A DNA stretch of 64,000 nt from Xanthomonas sp. (lineage in GTDB: Bacteria; Pseudomonadota; Gammaproteobacteria; Xanthomonadales; Xanthomonadaceae): positions 1 to 64,000 of the forward strand of contig NZ_JAFIWC010000013.1 of NCBI RefSeq assembly GCF_017163755.1, given 5' to 3'. Below are positions 39,538 to 49,151 of this stretch, piece after piece. Every line of letters begins with the position of its first letter. The stretch's first letter is position 1. The notes beneath the pieces are model-generated. The model was given only the letters and a program-made list of their open reading frames with translations, made no database searches and was not told the DNA's origin. The position numbers were made by a program, and so were the translations under genes.

Positions 39538-42501
39538 ATGACCCGTCCGTTGTCGCTGCTGATCGCAAGCATTCTTTCCGCGGGGATCGGCGCCGCCTGC
39601 GCGCCGGCGCTGGCGGCGCCGCAGACGCTGCAGGCGGCCACCACGCCGGACATCGCCTACACCCGTTTCACCCTCGACAACGGCCTGACCGTGATCGTGC
39701 ACGAAGACCACAAGGCGCCGGTGGTGGCGGTCAGCATCTGGTACCACATCGGCTCCGGCGACGAGCCGGCCGGCAAGACCGGCTTCGCCCACCTGTTCGA
39801 GCACCTGATGTTCTCCGGCTCGGAGAACCACAAGGGCACCTATTTCCAGCCGTTCGAGCAGGTCGGCGCGACCGACATGAACGGCACCACCTGGTTCGAC
39901 CGCACCAACTATTTCGAGACCGTGCCGACCACCGCGCTGGACACCGCGCTGTGGATGGAGTCCGACCGCATGGGCCACCTGCTCGGCGCGATCGGGCAGA
40001 AGGAACTGGATACCCAGCGCGGCGTGGTGCAGAACGAGAAGCGCCAGGGCGAGAACCGCCCGTACGGCCGCGTCGACCAGAACATCCTGTCCAACCTCTT
40101 CCCCGCCAACCATCCCTACCAGCACGACACCATCGGCTCGATGGAGGACCTCGACGCCGCGTCGCTGGCCGACGTCAAGCAGTGGTTCCACGACAACTAC
40201 GGCGCCGCCAACACCACCCTGGTGCTGGCCGGCGACATCACCGTGGCGCAGGCGCGGGCCAAGGCCGAGCAGTATTTCGGCGACATCCCCGCCGGCAAGC
40301 CGGTGCCGCGCCAGCAACCGTGGATCACCCCGCTGGCCGCCTCGCGCCGCGGCGTGCAGCACGACCACGTCGCGCAGCCGCGGATCTACCGCACCTGGGT
40401 GGCGCCGCAGCTGGGCAGCGACGACATGCTGCAGCTGGACCTGGCCACCACCGTGCTCGGCGGCGGCAAGACCTCGCGGCTGTACCAGCGCCTGGTGTAC
40501 CGCGACCAGCTGGTCGACGACGTGTCGGCGAGCATCCAGCCGTTCGCGCTGGCCAGCCAGTTGCAGATCCAGGCCGACGTAAAGGACGGCGTGGACCCGG
40601 CCAAGGTCGAGGCGGCGATCGCCGACGAACTGACGCGATTCCTCGCCGAAGGCCCCAGCGCCGACGAGCTGCAGCGCGCGCAGGTGAGCTACCGCGCCGG
40701 CTTCGTGCGCGGGCTGGAGAAGGTCGGCGGATTCACCGGCAAGGCGGTGATTCTCGCCGAAGGCCAGGTCTACCGCGGCGACCCCGGCGCCTACCGCAAG
40801 GACCTGCAGCGCGTGCAGGCGGCGACCGTGGACAGCGTGCGCACGGCCGCCGCCGCTTGGTTCGGCAAGGGCGACTACCTGCTGACCGTGCTGCCGGCCG
40901 GCGAAGGCTTCGACCCGGCCGCCGAGGACAAGGCGGTGGTCGCGCTCGGCGACGCGCCGGGACGGCCGGCGCCGAAGCTGCCGCCGGCGGCCAGGTACAC
41001 GGTGGCCAAGAGCCGGCTCGACCGCAGCGGCGGCGTGCCGGAGACCCATCGGTTCCCCGACCTGAGCTTCCCGACCCTGCAGCGCGGCAAGCTCAAGAAC
41101 GGCATCGAAGTGGTACTGGCCGAGCGCCACACCATCCCGACCACGCAGATCGAGCTGCTGTTCGATGCCGGCTACGCCGCCGACCAGGGCGGCAAGCTCG
41201 GCACCGCCAGCTTCACCGCCGCGCTGATGAACGAAAGCACGCGCAGCCTGGACTCGGTGGCGGTGGCGCAGCGCCGCCAGCGCCTGGGCGCCAGCACCGC
41301 GGTCGACTGCGACCTGGACAGCTGCAGCGCCTCGCTCGACGCGCTCAACGACCAGCTGCAACCGTCGCTGGCGCTGTTCGCCGACATCGTGCGCAACCCG
41401 GCGTTCAAGGCCGAGGACATCGAACGCATCCGCGGCCAGTGGCTGGCCGGCATCGCCCAGGAAAAGACCCAGCCGACCAGCCTGGCACTGCGCACGCTGC
41501 CGCCGCTGCTGTACGGCAGCGGCCACGCCTACGGCATCCCGTTCACCGGCAGCGGCACCGAGGCGGCGATCAAGTCGCTGTCGGCCGCCGACCTGTCCGG
41601 CTTCCACCAGCGCTGGCTGCGTCCGGACAACCTGCGCATCCTGGTCGCCGGCGACACCACGCTGGAAGCGATCATCCCGCAGCTGGACGCCGCGTTCGGC
41701 GACTGGCAGCCGCCGGCCGGCACCATGCCGAAGAAGAACATCGGCCAGGTCGCGGCGCAGCCGGCGCCGCGCGTGTACCTGATCAACCGCCCGGACGCGC
41801 CGCAGTCGCTGATCCTGGCCGGGCTGCTGGCGCCGTCGACCAAGGCGCCCGACAACCTGGCCATCGGCATGGCCAACGGCGCGTTCGGCGGCACCTTCAC
41901 CTCGCGCCTGAACATGAACCTGCGCGAGGACAAGCGCTGGGCCTACGGCGCCGGCACCATGCTCAGCGACGCGCAGGGCCAGCGCCCGTACCTGTTCTAC
42001 GCGCCGGTGCAGACCGACAAGACCGCCGAGTCGGTGGCCGAACTGCTGAAGGAAGCCAAGGCGGTGGTCGGCGAGCGGCCGCTGACCGAGCAGGAGATCG
42101 ACAACATCAAGAACCAGCGCATCCGCGCCCTGCCCGGCAGCTACGAGACCACCGCCGCGGTGCTCGACGCGGTCGAGGGCATCGTGCGCTACGCGCGTCC
42201 GGACGACTACGTGCAGACGCTGAAGGCACGGCTGGAAGGCATCGACCAGGCCGCCGGCGACGCGGCGATCAAGCGCATCGTCAAGCCCGAGGCGATGACC
42301 TGGGTGATCGTCGGTGACCTGAAGCAGATCGAGTCCAAGGTGCGCGCGCTGGATCTGGGCCCGGTGCAGGTGATCGACGGCGACGGCAAGCCGGTCGCGG
42401 CGAAGGCGAAGGCGAAGGCGCAACCACGCGCTGACGGGTCGCTTCCGCGTCCAGTGCGAGCCACGCTCCTTGTGGAGCGGCGGCGGGTGCTCGCACCGTA
42501 G
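39538..42501 (+). CDS. M16 family zinc peptidase, two-domain, exported
   Basis: 987 residues. Signal peptide ends at about ALAAP (28). The inverted zinc motif HLFEH (85-89) with downstream QRGVVQNEKRQGENRPYG glutamate marks the active N-terminal half; the C-terminal half lacks HxxEH, as normal for the inactive partner half (NMNLREDKRWAYG is its substrate-binding motif). The last ~25 codons (after AAKAKAKAQPRAD) run into a REP palindrome at 42470-42552, and the stop TAG lies inside it, so the native C-terminus has probably been replaced. Acts on peptides in the periplasm. Confidence 0.93.
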   Translation: MTRPLSLLIASILSAGIGAACAPALAAPQTLQAATTPDIAYTRFTLDNGLTVIVHEDHKAPVVAVSIWYHIGSGDEPAGKTGFAHLFEHLMFSGSENHKGTYFQPFEQVGATDMNGTTWFDRTNYFETVPTTALDTALWMESDRMGHLLGAIGQKELDTQRGVVQNEKRQGENRPYGRVDQNILSNLFPANHPYQHDTIGSMEDLDAASLADVKQWFHDNYGAANTTLVLAGDITVAQARAKAEQYFGDIPAGKPVPRQQPWITPLAASRRGVQHDHVAQPRIYRTWVAPQLGSDDMLQLDLATTVLGGGKTSRLYQRLVYRDQLVDDVSASIQPFALASQLQIQADVKDGVDPAKVEAAIADELTRFLAEGPSADELQRAQVSYRAGFVRGLEKVGGFTGKAVILAEGQVYRGDPGAYRKDLQRVQAATVDSVRTAAAAWFGKGDYLLTVLPAGEGFDPAAEDKAVVALGDAPGRPAPKLPPAARYTVAKSRLDRSGGVPETHRFPDLSFPTLQRGKLKNGIEVVLAERHTIPTTQIELLFDAGYAADQGGKLGTASFTAALMNESTRSLDSVAVAQRRQRLGASTAVDCDLDSCSASLDALNDQLQPSLALFADIVRNPAFKAEDIERIRGQWLAGIAQEKTQPTSLALRTLPPLLYGSGHAYGIPFTGSGTEAAIKSLSAADLSGFHQRWLRPDNLRILVAGDTTLEAIIPQLDAAFGDWQPPAGTMPKKNIGQVAAQPAPRVYLINRPDAPQSLILAGLLAPSTKAPDNLAIGMANGAFGGTFTSRLNMNLREDKRWAYGAGTMLSDAQGQRPYLFYAPVQTDKTAESVAELLKEAKAVVGERPLTEQEIDNIKNQRIRALPGSYETTAAVLDAVEGIVRYARPDDYVQTLKARLEGIDQAAGDAAIKRIVKPEAMTWVIVGDLKQIESKVRALDLGPVQVIDGDGKPVAAKAKAKAQPRADGSLPRPVRATLLVERRRVLAP

Positions 42502-42552
42502 GTCGCGACAGGCTCGGCCGATGAGCCTGCCGCGACCGGAGTCGCTCCCACG
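42470..42552. repeat. REP-like palindrome overlapping the M16 gene end
   Basis: GTCGCGACAGGCTC pairs with GAGCCTGCCGCGAC (one mismatch) inside outer arms CTTGTGGAGCG and CGCTCCCACGAG. It shares the GGAGCGRC...GTCGCTCC pattern with other REP elements of this window (12660, 43760). The left arm lies within the coding end of the M16 peptidase. Confidence 0.65.
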
Positions 42553-42857
42553 AGACCGCTTTCCTTGAACTGGAAAGCGGCGAACCAGACATCGCCAGCG
42601 GGCGCTGCGCATGGCCGGCACCGCTAGCCATGCGGCGACGCCCGGCGACGACGCGCCTTCGGGAACGGTTCGCGGCGCGAGCGCGCAAGGCACGCGCTCG
42701 CGCTGCACGCGGCCGCCGCCATGGGCACCGTCGCAACGCCAACCGCAATTCGCTCCATGCACGCGTGCAACCGGCCATGGACACGATCGCCGCCCTTCAC
42801 GGCCCGTGGCCGTGCCGCTTGCTATCCCGGGCGCCTGTCTTCGCCTGCGACCCGACC

Positions 42858-43643
42858 ATGCCGACCGTCCCGCCCCGCGCCACCGCCGCACCGCGCATCC
42901 GCGTCGGCTGCGCCGGCTGGTCGATCGCTGCCTCGCAACGCGCGCTGGTCGGCGACGGCGCCAGCCAGCTGGCGCGCTACGCCACGCGTTTCGACGCGGT
43001 CGAGATCAATTCCTCGTTCTACCGCGCGCACCGTCCGGCCACCTACCAGCGCTGGGCCGACAGCGTGCCGGCCGATTTCCGCTTCTCGGCCAAGCTGCCG
43101 CGCACCATCACCCACGATGCGCGCCTGTACCGCGTGGCGCCTTTGCTGCAAGCCTTCCTCGGCGAGGTCGGCCATCTCGGCGACAAGCTCGGCTGCCTGC
43201 TGGTGCAGCTGCCGCCGAGCCTGAGCTTCGATGCGCGCACGGCAGCCACCTTCTTCGCGATGCTGCGCCGCCGCTGGCACGGCGGCATCGCCTGCGAACC
43301 GCGCCACGCCAGCTGGTTCACCGCGCGCGCCGATGCGCTGTGGCAGCGCCACGACATCGCGCGCGTGGCCGCCGACCCGGCCTTGAGCGCCGCCGCCGCG
43401 CAACCGGCGGGCGTGGCGGCGCCGGCCTACTGGCGCTGGCACGGCGCGCCGCGCATGTACTACAGCGACTACGCCGCCGACACGCTGCGAGGCCTGGCCG
43501 ATCGCGTCGTCGCCGCCACGCCGCGGACCGGCCAGGCCTGGGTGATCTTCGACAACACCGCGCTCGGCCACGCCCTCGACAACGCCGCCACGCTGCAGGC
43601 GCAGCTGGACGCGGAAGGCATCGGCGTCGGCCCAGGCACCTGA
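42858..43643 (+). CDS. DUF72 domain-containing protein
   Basis: 261 residues. RVGCAGWSIAASQRALVG, FDAVEINSSFYRAHRPATYQRW, FRFSAKLPRTITHD and LLVQLPPSLSFD are the DUF72 landmarks, and WYxD-like YWRWHGAPRMYYSDYAADTL closes the TIM-barrel-like fold. Full length. Soluble and cytoplasmic; no confirmed activity. ATG 42858 is preferred over upstream options because the extension uses codons rare here. Confidence 0.9.
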   Translation: MPTVPPRATAAPRIRVGCAGWSIAASQRALVGDGASQLARYATRFDAVEINSSFYRAHRPATYQRWADSVPADFRFSAKLPRTITHDARLYRVAPLLQAFLGEVGHLGDKLGCLLVQLPPSLSFDARTAATFFAMLRRRWHGGIACEPRHASWFTARADALWQRHDIARVAADPALSAAAAQPAGVAAPAYWRWHGAPRMYYSDYAADTLRGLADRVVAATPRTGQAWVIFDNTALGHALDNAATLQAQLDAEGIGVGPGT

Positions 43644-44205
43644 CGCAGCGCGTCACACGGACGCCGCCGACGTCCACGTCAGCCGTAAAGCGCGGACCGG
43701 CCACGCCGTCATGCACGAACACGCGCGCACCGGCAATCATGCCAAGCGGGCGGCGAACCTGTGGGAGCGACTTCAGTCGCGACGGGCCTTACCGATAGTG
43801 CGTCGCGACTGAAGTCGCTCCCACAAAAGCCCGCGCTTGCCGTAGACGCCTGTGTCGCATGCTCCAGGCGCTGGGCTTCGGGGCGCCTGCCCACCCCGGC
43901 GGACCCAGGCCATGGGCCCATGGCAATCGAACCGATGGCGGCCGCCTCCGACGCGCCGCGGAATCCGCGCCGCAGCGCGATTGGCCCCGCTCTTGCATCG
44001 CTCGGGCATGTCCCAGCCGTCCACCCTCCGATTCAAGCCAGCCGGCACATGGCCGATATTGCCAGATCGGCCGCCTGCGTCGTGCCTCGATCCGGATCGC
44101 GCTGCGCTTTCTTCCTTCGTCGGCACGCGGCCGCCACCGCCGCCGGCCTCCCGTCTCCTCCTTCGGTCGTTTACCATGCCGCACGCATCCTGCTCTGGAC
44201 CCGAT
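43644..44205. repeat. Intergenic region with perfect REP palindrome
   Basis: TGTGGGAGCGACTTCAGTCG (extended by CGAC, 43760-43783) and its exact reverse complement at 43802-43825 flank an 18-bp spacer, a perfect 24-bp stem. The remainder up to the trehalase start shows no coding frame. Promoter elements for trehalase are expected but not obvious. Confidence 0.75.
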
Positions 44206-45894
44206 ATGAGCCATGCTCCGTCCTGCTGCACTCCCCTGCTCGGCCTGTCGCTGGGCCTGCTGCTGGCCGCCTGCGACGCCCCTCCCGCGCATGCCGACAC
44301 GCCGGTGCTCAACACCCCGGCCGCGCCGCCGCAGACGCCGGACCAGGCCTATCCGGAGCTGTTCGAGGCCGTGCAGCAGCAGGAGCTGTTCGACGACCAG
44401 AAGCACTTCGTCGACGCGCTGCCGCTGCGCGACCCGGCGCTGATCAACGCCGACTATCTGGCGCAGCGCGGGCAGCCCGGCTTCGACCTGCGCCGCTTCG
44501 TCGCCGCCAATTTCGAAGAGTCCGGCCCGGTGCAGACCGAGGCGATCCGCCAGGATACCGGCCTGCGCGAGCACATCGACGCGCTGTGGCCGCTGCTGGT
44601 GCGGCGCCAGGTGGACGTGCCGGCGCACAGCAGCCTGCTGTCGCTGCCGCACCCGTACGTGGTGCCGGGCGGGCGGTTCCGCGAGGTCTACTACTGGGAT
44701 TCGTACTTCACCATGCTCGGCCTGGTCGAGAGCGGCGAGACCGAGCGCAACCGGCAGATGCTGGACAACTTCGCCTACCTGATCGACACCTACGGGCACA
44801 TCCCCAACGGCAACCGCAGCTACTACCTGAGCCGCTCGCAGCCGCCGTTCTTCTCGCACATGGTGGCGCTGCAGGCCAAGGTCGAGGGCGAGGCCGCCTA
44901 TCGCCGCTACCTGCCGCAGCTGCAGAAGGAATACGCGTACTGGATGGAGGGCGCGCAATCGCTGGCCCCGGGCAACGCCCACGCGCACGTGGTGCGGCTG
45001 GCCGACGGCAGCGTGCTCAACCGCTACTGGGACGCGCGCGACACCCCGCGCCCGGAAGCCTGGCTGCACGATACGCGCACCGCCGCCGAAGCCAAGGACC
45101 GGCCGGCCGCCGAGGTCTACCGCGACCTGCGCGCCGGCGCCGAGAGCGGCTGGGACTATTCCAGCCGCTGGCTCGGCGACCGCCGCACGCTGGCCACGAT
45201 CCGCACCACCGCGATCGTGCCGGTGGACCTCAACAGCCTGCTCTACCACCTGGAAACGACCCTGGCCGTGGCCTGCGCCGGCAACCCGGGCGCGGCCGGC
45301 TGCGACACCGACTACGCGGCGCTGGCCGCCGCGCGCAAGGCGGCGATGGACAAGCACCTGTGGAACGACGCCGGCTACTACGCCGACTACGACTGGCAGC
45401 GGCGCGCGCTCAGCGACCAGGTCACCGCCGCGACGCTGTATCCGCTGTTCGCCGGCATCGCCACGCCCGCGCGCGCCGAACGCACCGCCCAGGCGGTGCA
45501 GGCGCAGCTGCTGCGTCCCGGCGGCCTGGCCACCACCGCGCTGCGCACCGGCCAGCAGTGGGACGAACCCAACGGCTGGGCGCCGCTGCAGTGGATCGCC
45601 GTGGACGGCCTGCGCCGCTACGGCCACGACGAACTGGCCCAGCGCATCGGCAGCCGCTTCCTGGCCCGGGTGCAGGCGCTGTTCGCGCAGCAGCACAAAC
45701 TGGTGGAGAAGTACGGCGTGGACGCGCAGGCCGGCGGCGGCGGCGGCGGCGAGTACGCGCTGCAGGACGGCTTCGGCTGGACCAACGGCGTAACCCTGCT
45801 GCTGCTGGACCTGTACGCCGCGCCCGCGGCGCAGGCGCCCGCCGCGCGGTCGCAGGCACGCGCGCAGGCGCCGGCGGAAGCGGTCGAACCCTGA
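44206..45894 (+). CDS. treA: Periplasmic trehalase (GH37)
   Basis: 562 residues. Splits trehalose into two glucose. Both PROSITE-type trehalase signatures are present: PGGRFREVYYWDSYF near 154-168 and QWDEPNGWAP near 450-459, with catalytic acids in the WDSY...DLNSLLYHLE and WDEPNG regions as known for the family. The N-terminus has a hydrophobic stretch ending LLAAC (Cys24), so it is likely a lipoprotein. A Gly-rich loop (GGGGGGEY) near 510 and an Ala/Gln-rich tail are normal for xanthomonad copies. Lets the cell use external trehalose. Confidence 0.95.
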   Translation: MSHAPSCCTPLLGLSLGLLLAACDAPPAHADTPVLNTPAAPPQTPDQAYPELFEAVQQQELFDDQKHFVDALPLRDPALINADYLAQRGQPGFDLRRFVAANFEESGPVQTEAIRQDTGLREHIDALWPLLVRRQVDVPAHSSLLSLPHPYVVPGGRFREVYYWDSYFTMLGLVESGETERNRQMLDNFAYLIDTYGHIPNGNRSYYLSRSQPPFFSHMVALQAKVEGEAAYRRYLPQLQKEYAYWMEGAQSLAPGNAHAHVVRLADGSVLNRYWDARDTPRPEAWLHDTRTAAEAKDRPAAEVYRDLRAGAESGWDYSSRWLGDRRTLATIRTTAIVPVDLNSLLYHLETTLAVACAGNPGAAGCDTDYAALAAARKAAMDKHLWNDAGYYADYDWQRRALSDQVTAATLYPLFAGIATPARAERTAQAVQAQLLRPGGLATTALRTGQQWDEPNGWAPLQWIAVDGLRRYGHDELAQRIGSRFLARVQALFAQQHKLVEKYGVDAQAGGGGGGEYALQDGFGWTNGVTLLLLDLYAAPAAQAPAARSQARAQAPAEAVEP

Positions 45895-45949
45895 AGCGCT
45901 CGATCAAGGCGGTTATGATGCGGGCCCGCCAACGATGCAAGGATCGAGC

Positions 45950-46645
45950 ATGAGCGTACGCACCCTGACAGAATTCCTCTCCACCACGCGCGAGAAGGAC
46001 GCGTCGGCGGACGCCTTCGAGCTGGAAAGCCCGCACATGCTCGAGGTCCGCCTGGACGGCATGATCTGGGCCAAGGCCGGTTCGATGGTCGCGCGCAAGG
46101 GCGCGGTCAAGTTCACCCGCCAGGGGCTGATGGAACAGGGGCTGGGCAACCTGCTGAAGAAGGCGGTCAGCGGCGAAGGCATGCAGCTGATGAAGGTCGA
46201 GGGCCAGGGCCGCGTATACCTCGCCGACGAAGGCAAGAAGGTCACCCTGCTGCGCCTGGCCGGCGAGTCGATCTTCGTCAACGGCAACGACGTGCTGGCG
46301 CTCGAGGCCAGCATCGACAACCGCATCACCATGATGCGCAAGGTGGCCGGCATGCTGTCCGGCGGCCTGTTCAACGTGCGCCTGAGCGGCAACGGCATCG
46401 TCGCCATCACCTCGCACTACGAACCGCTGACGCTGCCGGTGAACGCGCAGACCGGCCCGGTGTTCACCGATCCCAACGCCACGGTGGCGTGGTCGGGCAA
46501 CCTGACCCCGGAGATCGTCACCGACGTGTCGCTGGGCACGCTGTTCGGGCGCGGCTCGGGCGAGAGCATCCAGCTGCGCTTCGCCGGCGAAGGCTGGGTG
46601 GTGGTACAGCCGTACGAAGAAGTCGCGCTGCAGGCGAAGGACTGA
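45950..46645 (+). CDS. AIM24 family protein
   Basis: 231 residues; AAGGA upstream of ATG 45950. FELESPHMLEVRLDGMIWAKAGSMVARKGAVKFTRQG and RVYLADEGKKVTLLRLAGESIFVNGNDVLALEASI are typical of the AIM24/TRAP-like beta-trefoil family. No signal peptide or membrane helix. Function in bacteria is unknown. It follows the trehalase gene after 55 bp on the same strand and could share its transcript. Confidence 0.9.
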   Translation: MSVRTLTEFLSTTREKDASADAFELESPHMLEVRLDGMIWAKAGSMVARKGAVKFTRQGLMEQGLGNLLKKAVSGEGMQLMKVEGQGRVYLADEGKKVTLLRLAGESIFVNGNDVLALEASIDNRITMMRKVAGMLSGGLFNVRLSGNGIVAITSHYEPLTLPVNAQTGPVFTDPNATVAWSGNLTPEIVTDVSLGTLFGRGSGESIQLRFAGEGWVVVQPYEEVALQAKD

Positions 46646-47002
46646 TTCGCGCGCGGCACGCAGCGTGCGGCCGGCGAATGCGCCGCGCGGCCCGCCGCAT
46701 TTTGCGCCGCCCGCGCGTCGCACGCATCGCGCTTGTGCACGAAGGCGTTGCGCGGCGAACCGGTCGCCCGGTCGTGGCCGCGCGCTCCGTCGGCCGCTTC
46801 CTCGCCAGTTCGCGCCCAAGCAAGCTGTGGAGCGACTCCGGGTCGAAGGCTAAAAGCCCCTCTCCCCCCGGGAGAGGGGTTGGGGTGAGGGTACGCCCGC
46901 AGCCGGTCCGCTCGAACAGCACGAGGCTTCGCCGCCCCCTCATCCGCCGTGCGCGGCGCCTTTCTCCCGCTGGGAGAAGCTCCGTGCAACCGCCTGCCGA
47001 CG
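46646..47002. repeat. Intergenic region with composite inverted-repeat element
   Basis: No gene. CCCCTCTCCC (46857-46866) pairs with GGGAGAGGGG (46870-46879); GGGGTGAGGG (46882-46891) partly pairs with CCCCCTCATCC (about 46935-46945); TTCTCCC (46962-46968) pairs with GGGAGAA (46972-46978). The ~125-bp unit 46854-46980 resembles widespread intergenic elements of xanthomonads and pseudomonads. It separates convergent AIM24 and transglycosylase genes. Confidence 0.65.
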
Positions 47003-47773
47003 CTACTGCGCCGGCGTCTCCACCTTGAAGCCCATCGCCTCGCGGTAGCGCTGGTACAGCGCCAGCACCTTGTCGATGTACTCGCGGGTCTCGGCATACG
47101 GCGGCACGCCGCGATAGCGCGCCACCGTGCCGATGCCGGCGTTGTACGCGGCCGCGGCGAGGGTGCGGTCGCCCTGGTAGCGGCGCAGCAGCGACTGCAT
47201 GTAGCGCGCGCCGCCGGCGATCGACTGCTCGGCGGCGAACGGATCGGCCACGCCGTATTCCTTGGCCACCTCGGGCATCAGCTGCATCACCCCTTGCGCG
47301 CCCTTCGGCGACACCGCCGCCGCATCGAAGCCGCTCTCGGCATGCGCGATCGCGCGCAGCCAGGCGTCGTCCACGCCGGTGGCGCGCGCGGCGGCGCGGA
47401 ACTGCTTGGCGTGCCGGTCCAGCTGCGGCTTGCCGACCTTGCCCAGCCCCGGGTGCGCCGGCTCGCCCGGCGGGGTGACCGCGGTGAAGCGCAGATACAG
47501 CCGGGACCCGGGCAGGTTGCGCGTGGAATAGACGGTGCGCCCGTCCTGTTCGCGCTCGTACAAGGTGCCGCTGAACACGCCCATGTTGCCCCACAGGTTC
47601 GGCGTGACCACCGCGCCATCGTCAAGCTGCTTGGCGGTGCAGACCGAGCCGGGCTCCGGCGCGGTGGCCAGGCTGACCGTGCCGTCGCGCACGCAGCGGT
47701 ACACCGTGCGCGCCTGCGCGGGCAGCGGGCAGCACAGCGACAGCAGGATCAGGCAGGCGAACAGCTTGGGCAT
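47003..47773 (-). CDS. Lytic transglycosylase (SLT domain), exported
   Basis: 256 residues. Signal peptide ends at PAQA (about 20). An N-terminal DUF4124-like segment (TVYRCVRDGTVSLATAPEPG) precedes the goose-lysozyme-like SLT domain with catalytic Glu in AIAHAESGFDAAAVSPKGAQGVMQLMP (Glu about 146) and the conserved AAAYNAGIGTVARYRGVPPYAETREYI. It cleaves peptidoglycan to anhydromuramic products in the periplasm. The start is the second Met of a longer frame; the first lacks a signal peptide. Confidence 0.9.
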   Translation of the reverse strand: MPKLFACLILLSLCCPLPAQARTVYRCVRDGTVSLATAPEPGSVCTAKQLDDGAVVTPNLWGNMGVFSGTLYEREQDGRTVYSTRNLPGSRLYLRFTAVTPPGEPAHPGLGKVGKPQLDRHAKQFRAAARATGVDDAWLRAIAHAESGFDAAAVSPKGAQGVMQLMPEVAKEYGVADPFAAEQSIAGGARYMQSLLRRYQGDRTLAAAAYNAGIGTVARYRGVPPYAETREYIDKVLALYQRYREAMGFKVETPAQ

Positions 47774-47869
47774 CGGATCGCGAAGGACGCGCCGGGACAA
47801 GGCGCGGCGCATCATCGCGCACCCGGCGCGGCAACGGGTGAGGGCGGCGGCGTGGCGTCGGCCCGGGGT

Positions 47870-48847
47870 TCAGGGCGCGCAGGCCGCCAGCTTCTGGTCG
47901 GCGTACCACAGCGCGCGCCGCGCCAGGTCGTAGGCGCTGTCGGCCTGGCGCGGCAGCAACTGCTGCGCCAGCACCGGGTCGGCGCCGCCGGCCAGCGCCT
48001 TTTCCACCCGCTGCAGCTCGTCCAGGTGCAGCAGCGCCGGCGCCAGCAGGCGGCTGCGCTGCGGCGCCGGGCACCCCGCGCGGCGCCGCTCCAGCTCGCC
48101 GATCGCCCGGCGGATGCGGCGGCTGGCCTCGCCGTCCAGGCCGGGAACCTTCTCGAAGGCGATCGGCGCGGCCTTGTACGCGTCGCCGGTGGCCTCGCTG
48201 CCGAGGTCGCCGGGGCGCTCGTGCAGCGCCGGGTTGAAGCGCACGTCCGGCGGCGGACGTGCCACCGCCGGCTGGTGGGTGCTCTTGGGCCGCAGTTTCT
48301 TCATCGCCTCGCCGATGCCCTGCATCGCCACGTCGCCCAGGGTGCCATCGCTGGCCCAGTCCTTGTCGAAACGCGTGGAGCGGTAGTCGACCGGGTTCGG
48401 CCGTTCCAGCAGCCGCTTGGCCTTGGCCAGGTCGCGCGGATTGGTGGTGCCCGGCGCGGTGCCCGGCGCCTGCGCGAACGGATCGATCGCCACCGCGTCG
48501 GGCAGGCGCACGCGGCCGTCGCCGGTGTACAGCGTGGCGGCCATCGAGGCCGGCGCGGCGGCCGGCGTGGGCGTCGTGGCGGTCGCGCGCGGCGCGGGCG
48601 CGGCGGCGGGCCGGGCCGCGGGCCGCGGCCGTGCGGCAGGCGCCGTGGGACGCGCCGGATCCGGCGGCGCCACCGCGGCCGGCGGCGGCGCGCGCGACAC
48701 GAACACCAATCGCAGCGCGTCGTCGGCATGCCGCGGCGAGGGCGTCGGCGCCAGCCACAGCAGCCGGCCCAGCAGCAGCAGGATCAGCCCGGCGCTCGCC
48801 GCCGCGCCCAGGCGCAGCAGCGTCTCGTCCGCAAGCGCCGGCTTCAC
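47870..48847 (-). CDS. Single-span Ala/Pro-rich membrane protein of unknown function
   Basis: 325 residues from GTG 48847. Residues 12-32 (LGAAASAGLILLLLGRLLWL) form one membrane helix, followed by a long Ala/Pro linker (about 50-110) and a soluble C-terminal part with FNPALHERPGDLGSEATGDAY and a helical end (RRAGCPAPQRSRLLAPALLHLDELQRVEKAL). The layout recalls TonB-like or divisome periplasmic proteins, but no family motif is seen. The frame continues to ATG 48952, but those 35 codons (AGG, AGA, CCA, CCT, AGT) are unlike the gene, so the GTG is preferred. Confidence 0.6.
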   Translation of the reverse strand: MKPALADETLLRLGAAASAGLILLLLGRLLWLAPTPSPRHADDALRLVFVSRAPPPAAVAPPDPARPTAPAARPRPAARPAAAPAPRATATTPTPAAAPASMAATLYTGDGRVRLPDAVAIDPFAQAPGTAPGTTNPRDLAKAKRLLERPNPVDYRSTRFDKDWASDGTLGDVAMQGIGEAMKKLRPKSTHQPAVARPPPDVRFNPALHERPGDLGSEATGDAYKAAPIAFEKVPGLDGEASRRIRRAIGELERRRAGCPAPQRSRLLAPALLHLDELQRVEKALAGGADPVLAQQLLPRQADSAYDLARRALWYADQKLAACAP

Positions 48848-49151
48848 GACGATCGGTTTTCCATGGCGAGGCGGGGGTTCACTAGGCGGGCGTTCAAGCG
48901 GCGGTGGTCTGCGGACCCGGCTAGGATGCCGCGAGTTCCTGTGCCGGCGCATCGCCGTCCATGCCGGCGTGCGCCACGCCGTGCCACACGGGCGGTGGCG
49001 CGGCGGCGCAAACCCGCGCCGCGCATGGCGCTGCGCATGCGCGGCGAAAACCGGTTAACGTTTTATTCGCATCCGCCGCGACAGCGGGGGTACAGCCGGC
49101 GCGCGCCGCACGCGCCCGGATGCGCAACCCCACCCCGCAAAGGACACCCCG

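Noticed and set aside
48848-48952. N-terminal extension of the Ala/Pro-rich membrane protein to ATG 48952
   Set aside because: The 35 extra codons use AGG, AGA, CCA, CCT, AGT and GGA, which the genes here avoid.
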